From Roseovarius sp. THAF9 (GTDB taxonomy: Bacteria > Pseudomonadota > Alphaproteobacteria > Rhodobacterales > Rhodobacteraceae), in contig NZ_CP045404.1 of the NCBI RefSeq assembly GCF_009363715.1, positions 3,130,001-3,194,000 of the forward strand: a DNA stretch of 64,000 nucleotides, written 5' to 3'. The position numbers and the translations under genes are program-made. Shown here piece after piece: positions 18,446 through 27,445 of this stretch; position 1 is the first letter of the stretch, and every line of letters starts with the position of its first letter. Below the pieces are notes generated by a model. The model searched no databases. It was not told where the DNA came from and was given only the letters and a program-made list of their open reading frames with translations.

Positions 18446-18520
18446 TCCTCTGGCCACAAATATCCCGGGGGTTTGGGCGCTGGCCCCCAATTGAACCTGC
18501 GTTTGGGGGCTGGCCCCCAA
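18446..18520. repeat. GC-rich intergenic repeat, copy 2, with duplicated CTGGCCCCCAA unit
   Basis: This matches the element at 412-456 (CCTCTGGCCACAAATATCCC then a G-run). Here the following GGG-CTGGCCCCCAA hairpin unit is duplicated in tandem (18474-18490 and 18503-18520). It fills much of the gap between trxB and the convergent metalloprotease-like gene. Confidence 0.6.
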
Positions 18521-18603
18521 TAAGGCCCGCACGTGCGAGATCGGTTGAAAACAAGGCATCGCCCGGACCTCGTCCGGGACCTCTCCAGGCAAGACACCAC
18601 GCC

Positions 18604-18630
18604 GCAGAGTGGGTGAAAACCCACCTCTGC
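18604..18630. repeat. Palindromic repeat, copy 3 (extended stem)
   Basis: GCAGAG-TGGGT, loop GAAA and ACCCA-c-CTCTGC form an 11-bp stem with one bulged base. It lies 9 bases past the stop of the minus-strand gene ending at 18639, so it can serve as a 3'-end hairpin. Confidence 0.65.
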
Positions 18631-18638
18631 CCGTCCCC

Positions 18639-19181
18639 TCAATCCGGGTGAATGTCCCGCGGCGTGCATCCCGCCTCCAACACCACCGCCACCCAGTTCA
18701 CATCCGGCTCCAGCCCTAGCGCATTCAGCCACGCCTGCTGCGCCCGGTAGGCCGGCAATTCCTGTGCGCCGGGGCAATACCAATGCCCATGCGCCGCCTG
18801 CCGGTGATGCATCAACTCGTGCAACAGCACGCTCACGTCATACGGGTTCTTCGCAGTCCAAGGCCGCACCAGCCAGATCGTCTCGGTGTCGGGATCATAG
18901 AGCCCCCGCGTGTGCGAGGATTCCGACGCCGCCCGCATCGGCGCCAGCCGCGCCACCTTGGCCTGCGACGTCAGGCGGATCTCCGGCATCGCGGCGCGTC
19001 TCGGCAAATCGGTGTTTTCATCCAGCCAGACCTCCATGTGCTCCACCAGCTCCGGCATCGCTTTCGCCTCGCGCCATGCCAGCAGATCAGCCGCCATCGC
19101 AGCACCAGAAAAGGCATTGAGAACAAGACAGAAAAGACCGCTACGCGCCGACCACAGGCCGGCTCGGGACAGGATGCGCAT
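18639..19181 (-). CDS. Exported protein with HELMHH zinc-protease-like motif (DUF6647 type)
   Basis: This is a 180-residue protein with a signal peptide (to about residue 31, GAAMAADLL). Mid-protein, VSVLLHELMHHRQAAHG gives HExxHH, the zinc-binding motif of metallopeptidases, and CPGAQELPAYRAQQAWL further on could supply a third ligand. The size is small for a protease. GGAGG precedes the ATG at 19181. Activity is inferred from the motif only. Confidence 0.75.
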   Translation of the reverse strand: MRILSRAGLWSARSGLFCLVLNAFSGAAMAADLLAWREAKAMPELVEHMEVWLDENTDLPRRAAMPEIRLTSQAKVARLAPMRAASESSHTRGLYDPDTETIWLVRPWTAKNPYDVSVLLHELMHHRQAAHGHWYCPGAQELPAYRAQQAWLNALGLEPDVNWVAVVLEAGCTPRDIHPD

Positions 19182-19290
19182 GGCAACCTCCTCTCGGGAT
19201 TTGGATTGATGTCCCTAAAATGCTAAGCTGCGGTCGCGCCCCGGCGCAAAAGGCCATTTTTCATGTGCCAATGAAGGAAATTCATCTGCC

Positions 19291-20202
19291 ATGGGACGGC
19301 ACCTGCCCCCCTTCGCCGCGGTCAAGGCGTTCGAGGCCGCCGCGCGCCACAAAAGCTTCAAGCACGCAGCCCAAGAGCTGTGCCTGTCGCCCTCTGCCGT
19401 CAGCCACCAGATCCGCGCGTTGGAAGAGTATCTCGACACCGCGCTGTTCGAACGCAGCGGCAACCGGATGGACCTGACGCTGACCGGTCGGGCCTATGCG
19501 GGCAAGCTGACCGGCCTTCTGGACCTGCTCGACGACAGCACCCGCTCGGTCCGCGAGGCCGGGGACAAACCGCTGCGTGTACTCTGCACGCCCGGCTTCG
19601 CCGCCCGCTGGCTGGTGCCACGGCTGGGCGGGCTGTCCTTCGGCGACCGGATCCGCCTGCGCGTCTCGACCGGCGCACCCGACATCGATTTCTCGTCCAA
19701 TGACAGCGACGTGGTGATCCAGTGGCGCGACACGCACCATCCCGGCGTGCATACCGAACCGCTGATGACCTCAAGCCGCTACCCTGTGATCTGCCCGGAC
19801 CTCAAGGAACAGGAAAACATCCGCTCCCCGCAAGATCTGCTGCGAATGCGCCTGATGTACGACGAAACCGACGACTCCTGGGACGAATGGTTCGCCGCGA
19901 CAGGCCTCCGCGCGCCCGACCTGCCGCCCGGCCCCACCTTTCCAAATTGCGAACTGGCCACCACCGCCGCCGAACAGGGGCACGGCGTGGCCATGGCCTT
20001 CGACGCGATGGTGCAGGGCACGCTGTCCTCGGGACGCCTCGTGCGGCTCTTCGACACCGACACCATGCCCGAGGTGATCTATTCCGTCGCCTGCGCCGAG
20101 GCCCGTACCGACGACCCGATGATCCGCGCCTTCCGCACCTGGCTGCACGACGAGGTTCGGCTGTCGCAGCCCGGATCCCCAAGGGTCTCCGCCGCCGAGT
20201 AG
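19291..20202 (+). CDS. LysR-family regulator (GcvA-like)
   Basis: This is a 303-residue LysR regulator. The winged helix spans residues 5-65 (FAAVKAFEAAARHKSFKHAAQELCLSPSAVSHQIRALEE), and the effector domain starts near residue 92. The wording ARWLVPRLGGL and the FEAAARH.SF..AA.EL pattern place it with the GcvA/AmpR-like subgroup. It is divergent from the metalloprotease-like gene. The target is unknown. Confidence 0.88.
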   Translation: MGRHLPPFAAVKAFEAAARHKSFKHAAQELCLSPSAVSHQIRALEEYLDTALFERSGNRMDLTLTGRAYAGKLTGLLDLLDDSTRSVREAGDKPLRVLCTPGFAARWLVPRLGGLSFGDRIRLRVSTGAPDIDFSSNDSDVVIQWRDTHHPGVHTEPLMTSSRYPVICPDLKEQENIRSPQDLLRMRLMYDETDDSWDEWFAATGLRAPDLPPGPTFPNCELATTAAEQGHGVAMAFDAMVQGTLSSGRLVRLFDTDTMPEVIYSVACAEARTDDPMIRAFRTWLHDEVRLSQPGSPRVSAAE

Positions 20203-20282
20203 CCGTGACTCATCGGCAACATCGGGCAAACCTCGAAGAATTTAGGCATCTCCCCCTTTGCCGCGGCTGCAAACTGTGACAT

Positions 20283-20300
20283 GTGTTCATGCGTGAACAC
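20283..20300. promoter_or_regulatory. Operator-like palindrome before the MarR-SAT fusion gene
   Basis: GTGTTCA, spacer TGCG and TGAACAC form a perfect 7-bp inverted repeat. It overlaps the two most upstream possible start codons of the following gene and ends 16 bases before the preferred ATG at 20316. A dimeric winged-helix protein, such as the MarR-like domain encoded next to it, could bind such a site. Confidence 0.6.
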
Positions 20301-20315
20301 ACTTTGAGTCGCCGC

Positions 20316-22391
20316 ATGACCGCGCATGATGCAAAACAAGGCCTTCCCGACCGGGACCTGCTCTTCCGCCTCCTGCGGCAGCTTGACCGGTCGTCCGAGG
20401 CCTCGCAGCGCTCACTCGCGGCGGCGCTCGACGTGTCCCTTGGCCGGCTCAACGCCCTGCTCCGGCAGGCGACCGAGGCCGGGTTCGTCAGCGTCGGCAA
20501 CCGGTCCGGCCCCGACAAGCGCCAGCGTTTCGCTTATGCGCTCACCTCCCGCGGCGCGGCAGAGATGCTGCGCCTCACCGACGACTTCCTCGCCCGGAAA
20601 TTCGCCGAATACGACGCGCTTCATGCCGAACTGACCGGCACGCGAAGCGGGCTCGACCCCCTCAAACACAGGACCAGACTAGTGCAGAACAACCTCGCCC
20701 CCATCCCCGAGCTTTACGTTTCCTACGAAAGCGCCCAGAAACTGAAGGTCGAAGCGGCCGATCTTGTCAGCTGGGATCTCTCCCCGCGCCAGATCTGCGA
20801 CCTCGAACTGCTGATGAACGGCGGCTTCAACCCGCTCAAGGGCTTTCTGTCCGAGGAAGATTACAACTCGGTCGTCGACACCATGCGCCTGGCCGACGGC
20901 ACGCTCTGGCCCATGCCCATCACGCTCGACGTCTCCCAGGATTTCGCCGACAGCATCGAGCCCGGCCAGGACATCGCCCTGCGCGACCAGGAAGGCGTGA
21001 TCCTCGCCACCATGACCATCACCGACCGCTGGACCCCGAACAAATCGCACGAGGCCGAAAAGGTCTTCGGCGCCGACGATTCGGCGCACCCTGCGGTGAA
21101 CTACCTGCACAACACCGCCGGCCCCGTCTATCTCGGCGGCCCCATCACCGGCATCCAGCAGCCGGTGCATTACGATTTCCGCGCCCGCCGCGACACGCCC
21201 AACGAGCTGCGCGCTTTCTTCCGCAAGCTGGGCTGGCGCAAGGTCGTCGCCTTCCAGACCCGCAACCCCCTGCACCGCGCGCACCAGGAATTGACCTTCC
21301 GCGCCGCGAAGGAGGCACAGGCCAACCTGCTCATCCACCCCATCGTCGGCATGACCAAGCCGGGTGACGTCGATCACTTCACCCGCGTCCGCTGCTACGA
21401 GGCGGTTCTGGACAAGTACCCCCAATCGACCACCACCATGAGCCTGCTGAACCTCGCCATGCGCATGGCCGGCCCGCGCGAAGCCGTCTGGCATGGCCTG
21501 ATCCGCAAGAACCACGGCTGCACCCATTTCATCGTCGGCCGCGACCACGCCGGCCCCGGCAAGAACTCGGCAGGCGAGGATTTCTACGGGCCTTATGATG
21601 CGCAGGACCTCTTCCGCGAACACCAGGACGAGATCGGCATCGAGATGGTCGACTTCAAACACATGGTCTACGTGCAGGAACGCGCCCAGTACGAGCCGAT
21701 GGACGAGATCGAGGACAAGGATAACGTCACCATCCTCAACATCTCGGGCACCGAACTGCGCCGCCGCCTGCAGGAAGGGCTGGAAATCCCCGAATGGTTC
21801 TCCTTCCCCGAAGTGGTCAAGGAACTGCGCCGCACCCGCCCGCCGCGGGCCAAGCAGGGCTTCACCGTGTTCTTCACCGGCTTCTCGGGCTCCGGCAAGT
21901 CCACCATCGCGAACGCGTTGATGGTCAAGCTGATGGAAATGGGCGGCCGCCCGGTGACGCTGCTGGACGGCGATATCGTCCGCAAGAACCTCAGCTCGGA
22001 ACTCGGCTTCTCGAAAGAGCACCGCGATCTCAACATCCGCCGCATCGGCTACGTGGCCTCCGAGATCACCAAGAACGGCGGCATCGCCATCTGCGCGCCC
22101 ATCGCGCCCTATGCCGCCACACGCCGCGCGGTGCGCGAAGACGTCGAAAACTTCGGTGCCTTCGTCGAGATCCACGTCGCCACCTCGATCGAGGAATGCG
22201 AGCGCCGCGACCGCAAGGGCCTCTACAAGCTGGCCCGCGAAGGCAAGATCAAGGAGTTCACCGGCATCTCCGACCCCTACGACGTGCCGGAAAACCCCGA
22301 ACTGCGCGTCGAGACCGAGAATGTCGATGTCGACAACTGCGCCCACCAGGTCGTGCTGAAGCTCGAACAGATGGGCCTGATCGCGGGCTGA
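20316..22391 (+). CDS. MarR-type winged-helix domain fused to sulfate adenylyltransferase / APS kinase
   Basis: This is a three-part protein of 691 residues. Residues 8-105 form a winged helix like EPS-associated MarR regulators (QRSLAAALDVSLGRLNALLRQATEAGFVSV, then KFAEYDALHAEL). From about residue 123 follows ATP sulfurylase, with QTRNPLHRAHQELTFRAA and VGRDHAGPGKN. From about 510 comes APS kinase, with the P-loop FSGSGKSTIANAL. The last two parts make PAPS from sulfate and ATP. An internal GTG at 20682, with AGGA upstream, would give exactly the 569 residues of the unfused bifunctional enzyme. The long form may therefore be a true fusion, or two products may arise. A strong terminator follows. 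Confidence 0.85.
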   Translation: MTAHDAKQGLPDRDLLFRLLRQLDRSSEASQRSLAAALDVSLGRLNALLRQATEAGFVSVGNRSGPDKRQRFAYALTSRGAAEMLRLTDDFLARKFAEYDALHAELTGTRSGLDPLKHRTRLVQNNLAPIPELYVSYESAQKLKVEAADLVSWDLSPRQICDLELLMNGGFNPLKGFLSEEDYNSVVDTMRLADGTLWPMPITLDVSQDFADSIEPGQDIALRDQEGVILATMTITDRWTPNKSHEAEKVFGADDSAHPAVNYLHNTAGPVYLGGPITGIQQPVHYDFRARRDTPNELRAFFRKLGWRKVVAFQTRNPLHRAHQELTFRAAKEAQANLLIHPIVGMTKPGDVDHFTRVRCYEAVLDKYPQSTTTMSLLNLAMRMAGPREAVWHGLIRKNHGCTHFIVGRDHAGPGKNSAGEDFYGPYDAQDLFREHQDEIGIEMVDFKHMVYVQERAQYEPMDEIEDKDNVTILNISGTELRRRLQEGLEIPEWFSFPEVVKELRRTRPPRAKQGFTVFFTGFSGSGKSTIANALMVKLMEMGGRPVTLLDGDIVRKNLSSELGFSKEHRDLNIRRIGYVASEITKNGGIAICAPIAPYAATRRAVREDVENFGAFVEIHVATSIEECERRDRKGLYKLAREGKIKEFTGISDPYDVPENPELRVETENVDVDNCAHQVVLKLEQMGLIAG

Positions 22392-22412
22392 ATTGCGCCT
22401 GGCAAATGACAA

Positions 22413-22440
22413 GGGCCGTCCCCACCGGGGCGGCCCTTTT
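22413..22440 (+). terminator. Rho-independent terminator after sulfate adenylyltransferase/APS kinase
   Basis: GGGCCG-t-CCCC, loop ACC and GGGG-CGGCCC form a 10-bp stem with one bulge, followed by TTTT. It lies 22 nt past the stop codon. Confidence 0.9.
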
Positions 22441-22463
22441 CCTATCGGTCGCGCACAGCGTAA

Positions 22464-22482
22464 GGTGGGGTTCCACCCCACC
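22464..22482. repeat. Short palindromic repeat, copy 4
   Basis: GGTGGGGT, TCC and ACCCCACC form a perfect 8-bp stem. It lies 12 bases beyond the 3' end of the minus-strand priA gene. Confidence 0.7.
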
Positions 22483-22493
22483 GCCCGCCCGGA

Positions 22494-24695
22494 TCACATG
22501 AAACTCTGCGGGTCGATATCCACCGCCAGCCGGAACTGGTTCGAGCCCTTCACCGGCGCGATCCATTGCGCCAGCGCCCCCTGCAAGGCCACGCCCTTCG
22601 GTGCCTTGACCAACAGCCGCACCCGGTGCCGCCCCCGCACCCGCGCAATCGGCGCCGGCGCAGGCCCGAACACCTGCGCCCCCACCGCCCGGATCTTGCC
22701 ATCGTTGCGCGCCAGCGCATTACCGATATCGAACGCCTCTTGCATATCGGTCGAGGACAGGATGATCCCCGCCATCCGTCCGAATGGCGGCACGCCCGCG
22801 TGCTGCCGCTCCCCGGCCTCGGCGCGCCAGAAGCCCTCTTCGTCACCGGTCAGGATCGCCCGGATCACCGGATGCTCGGGCTGGAACGTCTGCAACAGCG
22901 CCACCCCGGCCTTCTCGGCCCGCCCTGCGCGCCCAGCCACCTGACGCATCAGCTGAAACGTCCGCTCGGCGGCCCGCAAATCGGACCCCTGCAGCCCCAG
23001 ATCGGCGTCGATCACGCCGACCAATGTGAGGTTGGGGAAGTTATGCCCCTTCGCCACCAACTGCGTGCCGACGATGATATCGGCGCCCCCCGCCGCAATC
23101 TCCTCGATCTGCGCCTTTAGCGCCCGGGCCGAGCCGAACATGTCCGACGACAGCGTCGCCACCCGCGCCTCGGGGAACAGCGCCACGGCCTCTTCCGTCA
23201 TCCGCTCCACGCCGGGGCCCACGGCGGCCAGCTTGCCCTCCACCTCGCAAGCGGGGCAGGCTTCGGGCATCGGCTTGGTCTCGCCGCACTGATGGCACAT
23301 CAGCCGCTTCAGGAACCGATGCTCCACCATCCGCGCGTCGCAATGATCGCACCCCACCTGATGCCCGCAGGCCCGGCAGATCGTCACCGGCGCATAGCCC
23401 CGCCGATTGAGAAACAAGAGCGACTGCTCGCCCCGCGCCAGCCGCGCTTCCACCGCCGCCCGTAGGGTGGGTGAAACCCACGCGTTGCTAGGCAACCGCT
23501 CGTCGCGCATATCCACCGCGCGCAGCTCCGGCATCACCGCCGGCCCGAACCGCGCCGTCAGGTCCAGCCGCCGGTACTTGCCGGCCTCCGCATTGGCCCA
23601 TGTCTCCAGGCTGGGCGTGGCCGAGGCCAGCACCACCTGCGCCGCACACAGGCTCCCGCGCAGCACCGCCATGTCGCGGGCATTGTAGAGCACACCATCC
23701 TCCTGCTTGTAGGAGGTGTCATGCTCCTCATCGACGACGATCAGCCCCAGATCCTGAAACGGCAGGAACAGCGCCGACCGCGCGCCCACGACCAGCTGGC
23801 ACTGGCCCTGTCCCACCATCTTCCAGATGCGCCGCCGCTCGGTCATGGTGACTCCCGAGTGCCACTCGGCGGGCTTCACTCCGAACCGCGCCTGCACCCG
23901 CGTCAGGAATTCCGAGGTCAGCGCGATCTCCGGCAACAGCACCAGCGCCTGCCGCCCTTGCGCGATGCACTCCGCCACGGCCTCCAGGTAGACTTCCGTC
24001 TTGCCCGACCCGGTCACGCCGCGCAGCAGCGTCGTGCCGAATTCCCCGTCGCGCAGCCCGGCCCGCAGCGCCTCGGCCGCCACCGCCTGATCCTCGGTCA
24101 GCGCCGCGCCCGGCCGCGCCGGATCGAGCCGTGGGAACGGCGCATCCCGCGGCGTGTCCTCTTCGCGCACAACCCCCTGTTTCACCAACCCCTTCACCAC
24201 CGAGGACGTCACCCCGGCCATGTCACTCACTTCCTTTAGGGTGAACCCCAGCCCGCCATACTCTTCCAGCACGGCGATCACCTTGCGCCGCGCCTCGGTC
24301 TCGCGGTCGGGCCGCCCCTGCCCCAGACGATAGATCTTCTGCATCGACGGCGGATCGCCCAACCCCGGCGCGCGCGTCGCCAGCCGCAGCATCGCGGGCA
24401 GCGGCGTCAGCGTGTAATCGGCGGCCTTCTGGATAAACGCCTGCAACTCCTCGCGCATCGGCGCCGCGTCCAGCACCCGGATGACAGACCGCACCTTGCT
24501 GAGATCATAGTCTCCCTTGCCCGCCCCCCAGACCACGCCCAGCACCTTGCGCGGCCCCAGCGGCACCTCGACGAACGCCCCCAGATGGCACCCCCCCTCC
24601 GGTGCCTTGTAATCCAGCACACGGCCCAACGGCTGCGTCGTCAGAACGCCCACCAGCTGGCCGGTCTCGAAAAAACTTGCACCGGAATACGTCAA
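22494..24695 (-). CDS. priA: Primosomal protein N' (replication restart helicase PriA)
   Basis: This 733-residue superfamily 2 helicase reloads the replisome at stalled forks. The N-terminal DNA-binding domain spans about residues 1-180. The helicase P-loop is [11 protein letters not shown] near residue 210, with DEEH (Walker B) near 320. A zinc-binding insert has paired cysteines ([13 protein letters not shown] and [17 protein letters not shown]). At about residues 400-412 the code for [13 protein letters not shown] contains the palindromic repeat seen elsewhere between genes, so the element seems tolerated in the reading frame. Confidence 0.95.
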   Translation of the reverse strand: MTYSGASFFETGQLVGVLTTQPLGRVLDYKAPEGGCHLGAFVEVPLGPRKVLGVVWGAGKGDYDLSKVRSVIRVLDAAPMREELQAFIQKAADYTLTPLPAMLRLATRAPGLGDPPSMQKIYRLGQGRPDRETEARRKVIAVLEEYGGLGFTLKEVSDMAGVTSSVVKGLVKQGVVREEDTPRDAPFPRLDPARPGAALTEDQAVAAEALRAGLRDGEFGTTLLRGVTGSGKTEVYLEAVAECIAQGRQALVLLPEIALTSEFLTRVQARFGVKPAEWHSGVTMTERRRIWKMVGQGQCQLVVGARSALFLPFQDLGLIVVDEEHDTSYKQEDGVLYNARDMAVLRGSLCAAQVVLASATPSLETWANAEAGKYRRLDLTARFGPAVMPELRAVDMRDERLPSNAWVSPTLRAAVEARLARGEQSLLFLNRRGYAPVTICRACGHQVGCDHCDARMVEHRFLKRLMCHQCGETKPMPEACPACEVEGKLAAVGPGVERMTEEAVALFPEARVATLSSDMFGSARALKAQIEEIAAGGADIIVGTQLVAKGHNFPNLTLVGVIDADLGLQGSDLRAAERTFQLMRQVAGRAGRAEKAGVALLQTFQPEHPVIRAILTGDEEGFWRAEAGERQHAGVPPFGRMAGIILSSTDMQEAFDIGNALARNDGKIRAVGAQVFGPAPAPIARVRGRHRVRLLVKAPKGVALQGALAQWIAPVKGSNQFRLAVDIDPQSFM
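23467..23496. repeat. Palindromic repeat copy 5, inside the priA coding sequence
   Basis: GTGGGT, GAA and ACCCAC, directly followed by GTTGC, TAG and GCAAC, form two adjacent palindromes. The first, with its flank GTAGG, matches the intergenic repeat family at 36715-36737. It lies wholly in frame within priA without creating a stop codon on the coding strand. Confidence 0.65.
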
Positions 24696-24816
24696 AAACG
24701 GCGACCTTCGTCACGAGGTCCCGGATCAGGCCCGGGACAGGGGTTTCGGGCGCATACCTTATGAGGTAAAGCATCCGACAGGAAACCCCAACGCGGCCAA
24801 GAGAGGGCCTTTCGAG

Positions 24817-25470
24817 ATGAAATTCTTCGTAGACACCGCCGACGTCGACGCCATCAAGGAACTGAACGAGCTTGGCATGGTCGACGGCGTCACCACCAAC
24901 CCCTCGCTGATCCTCAAATCGGGCCGCGACATCCTCGAAGTGACCAAGGAAATCTGCGACATCGTCGAAGGCCCGGTCTCGGCAGAGGTCGTCGCCGTCG
25001 AGGCCGACCAGATGATCGAGGAAGGCCGCAAGCTTGCCAAGATCGCCGACAACATCGCCGTGAAGGTCCCGCTGACATGGGACGGGCTGAAGGCGTGCAA
25101 GGTACTGGCGGGCGAGGGCAACATGGTCAACGTCACGCTGTGCTTCTCGGCCAACCAGGCGCTCTTGGCGGCCAAGGCGGGGGCCACGTTCATCTCGCCC
25201 TTCATCGGGCGTCTTGATGACATCAACCTCGACGGGATGGACCTCATTGGCGACATCCGCACGATCTATGACAATTACGGGTATGAGACCCAGATCCTCG
25301 CCGCCTCGATCCGCACGGTCAACCATGCCACGCAGTCAGCGCTGATCGGCGCCGACGTGATGACCGCGCCGCCGGACGTGATCAAGAAAATGGCCGCCCA
25401 TCCGCTGACCGACAAAGGGCTGGACGCGTTCCTGGCGGACTGGGAAAAGACCGGGCAGAAGATCCTCTGA
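24817..25470 (+). CDS. tal: Transaldolase (small, fructose-6-phosphate aldolase-like type)
   Basis: This is a 217-residue transaldolase of the short subfamily, transferring dihydroxyacetone units in the pentose phosphate pathway. [16 protein letters not shown] at the start and VTTNPSLI near residue 25 are diagnostic. The Schiff-base lysine is in NIAVKVPLT near residue 85, and [16 protein letters not shown] follows. It is transcribed divergently from priA and stands as a single gene. Confidence 0.94.
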   Translation: MKFFVDTADVDAIKELNELGMVDGVTTNPSLILKSGRDILEVTKEICDIVEGPVSAEVVAVEADQMIEEGRKLAKIADNIAVKVPLTWDGLKACKVLAGEGNMVNVTLCFSANQALLAAKAGATFISPFIGRLDDINLDGMDLIGDIRTIYDNYGYETQILAASIRTVNHATQSALIGADVMTAPPDVIKKMAAHPLTDKGLDAFLADWEKTGQKIL

Positions 25471-25485
25471 CGTCGCGGCCCCGCG

Positions 25486-27186
25486 TCAGTTCTGCTGCAT
25501 CTGCTGGCCGGTCTGGTTAAAGGCCTGCATCGGGTTGAAATTGGCATTGTTGGTCAGCACGATAGATCCGTTCTGCAACTGCCATGCGTGGTTGTAGTTT
25601 TGGTTCAGCATCACCGTGCTGCCTGACGGCGTCTTCCACGGCTGCACCTCCCAGATACCATTGACGGACGCGTAATGGCCCGCGTCCTTCATCCCCTCAC
25701 GCTTCTTCCAGCTTTCAAACATCATGTCCCCTATCGACGTCGTGTCCTTCACCACGCCGCCACTGCCGCCGCCGCTAGGCCTTGGCTGTTGCAGCTTTAC
25801 AGACCACCATTGCTGCTCCAGATGCTTCCACTGCGGATTGGCCCTCAGATTGTTGAGGACCGTCGCAAAGCCCGGATGCCCCTCGTCCAGCTTGCCAACC
25901 GGGGTAAAGATCCCGAGGATCAACGCCGTCCGCCCGTCGCGGATCTGAATACCGGAATAGGTGGCCTCAGCATGTTTGGAGATGACGACGAAATAGGCGT
26001 CATTCTCTCGCGTCTGGGTGCTTACCCGGGCGCGCACCAGCACGCCGTCCACCCAGACATTTGTACTGGACGGCCAGCCGGCGCGCCAGCCCTGACCGAT
26101 AAGCTGGACAATCGGCTCAAGTTCCGGCGCGCGCTGCACGTCTTCGATATTGACCCGCATCGCGCCCGAGATCGCCTGCAAATAGGTGCGCGCCACCATC
26201 TCGGCATCGGTCAGGTCCTGTCCCAGGCACATGTAGCGCACCGGACCTGTACTCGAAACGCCCCAGCTGATCGGGTCCATGAAGGCGATGCCATAGCCTT
26301 CGTCCTGCGTGCCCGTCCCCCACATCACCTGAGCACCGGTGAAACAGCCGCCCTGCCCGTCGGCGTTGCTCCACTTCACGCCGCCTTGGGTTTTCCATCC
26401 AGCAGGCACCAGCGTCTCATAGGCCACCACGGGTTGCCCTGCCGGACCGGCCTGATCCATGATCTGCACCTGGCGCACTTCCAGCGTCTCTTCGGGCCCG
26501 GACGCAGCGCCTTCCGCGACCTGCGCCGTGTGCTCTTCGGTCTGCGGCGCGGGCGCGTCGGACCGATCGCTGCCCGCCGTTTCGCTGAATGAGGTGAAAT
26601 AGGCCTGCACATCGCCCACGGCGGCAAGACCGACACCGCCGAAGCCGAAAAGATCACCGCCGACAGATCCCAGCGACGTGCCGTTCAGCAAATACGAAAT
26701 CTCATCACCATTTTCTTCGATGCTCAGCATGTTGGCCCCGCCTTGCTGAAACGCACTGCTGGATTGTTCCACCAGGGGCCGGAAGCCCTCACCATCACGG
26801 CGAAAGACACGCACCATGCCCTGCGCATCGAGCGTCACCATGTGGTAAAGATCGCGGGCATCACTCAGCCCATAAAGCAGCCCGGCAGACCCGGTGCTGT
26901 CAGGATGGATTTCAAGCACCGTACTGACCCGCCGCCGCCCTTCTGTCCCGGCTTCCGGGCCGATATAGAAATACTGGATCGCGTTCGGATCGCCGGTGTT
27001 CGTAATCTCGAAACTGGCGCCATCGTTGGAATAGCGCCAGATGTCGTCCTGTCCCGATGCAGGCAAATAGTCCGACAGACGCCCGAAACCCTCGCTGCCG
27101 GACTGCGCGGCAGCCGGGGTCACGTGCGCTACGCAGGTTAAGAATGCCGACAACATAACGGGAAGAAAAAATCGAAACGCTCGCAT
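25486..27186 (-). CDS. Large exported protein of unknown function
   Basis: This is a 566-residue protein with a signal peptide (cleavage near PAAAQSG, residue 28). Residues 35-200 look like a jelly-roll lectin/DUF1080-type fold (repeated short strands, then SLGSVGGDLFGFGGVGLAAVGDVQAYFTSF). A Ser/Pro/Glu-rich linker follows (about 205-245). The second half (250-566) is an uncharacterised domain rich in Trp and ending in a Gln/Asn-rich tail. AAGGAG lies before the ATG. It is convergent with tal. A periplasmic or secreted location is likely. No enzyme motif was seen. Confidence 0.7.
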   Translation of the reverse strand: MRAFRFFLPVMLSAFLTCVAHVTPAAAQSGSEGFGRLSDYLPASGQDDIWRYSNDGASFEITNTGDPNAIQYFYIGPEAGTEGRRRVSTVLEIHPDSTGSAGLLYGLSDARDLYHMVTLDAQGMVRVFRRDGEGFRPLVEQSSSAFQQGGANMLSIEENGDEISYLLNGTSLGSVGGDLFGFGGVGLAAVGDVQAYFTSFSETAGSDRSDAPAPQTEEHTAQVAEGAASGPEETLEVRQVQIMDQAGPAGQPVVAYETLVPAGWKTQGGVKWSNADGQGGCFTGAQVMWGTGTQDEGYGIAFMDPISWGVSSTGPVRYMCLGQDLTDAEMVARTYLQAISGAMRVNIEDVQRAPELEPIVQLIGQGWRAGWPSSTNVWVDGVLVRARVSTQTRENDAYFVVISKHAEATYSGIQIRDGRTALILGIFTPVGKLDEGHPGFATVLNNLRANPQWKHLEQQWWSVKLQQPRPSGGGSGGVVKDTTSIGDMMFESWKKREGMKDAGHYASVNGIWEVQPWKTPSGSTVMLNQNYNHAWQLQNGSIVLTNNANFNPMQAFNQTGQQMQQN

Positions 27187-27445
27187 GGCATCTCCTTGGA
27201 AATTTCTGATCGCAATAAATTATGGTGGTGACGGTAAGGGAGAATCGGGTCCGGACAAAGAAAATTAGCCGACGATCGGCGCAGTGACCCAAGGCCTGAA
27301 CCGCTCGATCCCTTTAGCCGCGATGATCGAACCCGCCACACAAAGCAGCCACGCAATTTGCAAAAATCCGACCGTTTCAAAGAAAATTATTGCGGCAAGC
27401 CTCCCTCGCATCTGATAAGCTTGCTAAAAATAATCAGAGGCAAAA

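Noticed and set aside
20679..22481. 600-codon minus-strand frame
   Set aside because: Exact antisense shadow of the sulfate adenylyltransferase/APS kinase gene.
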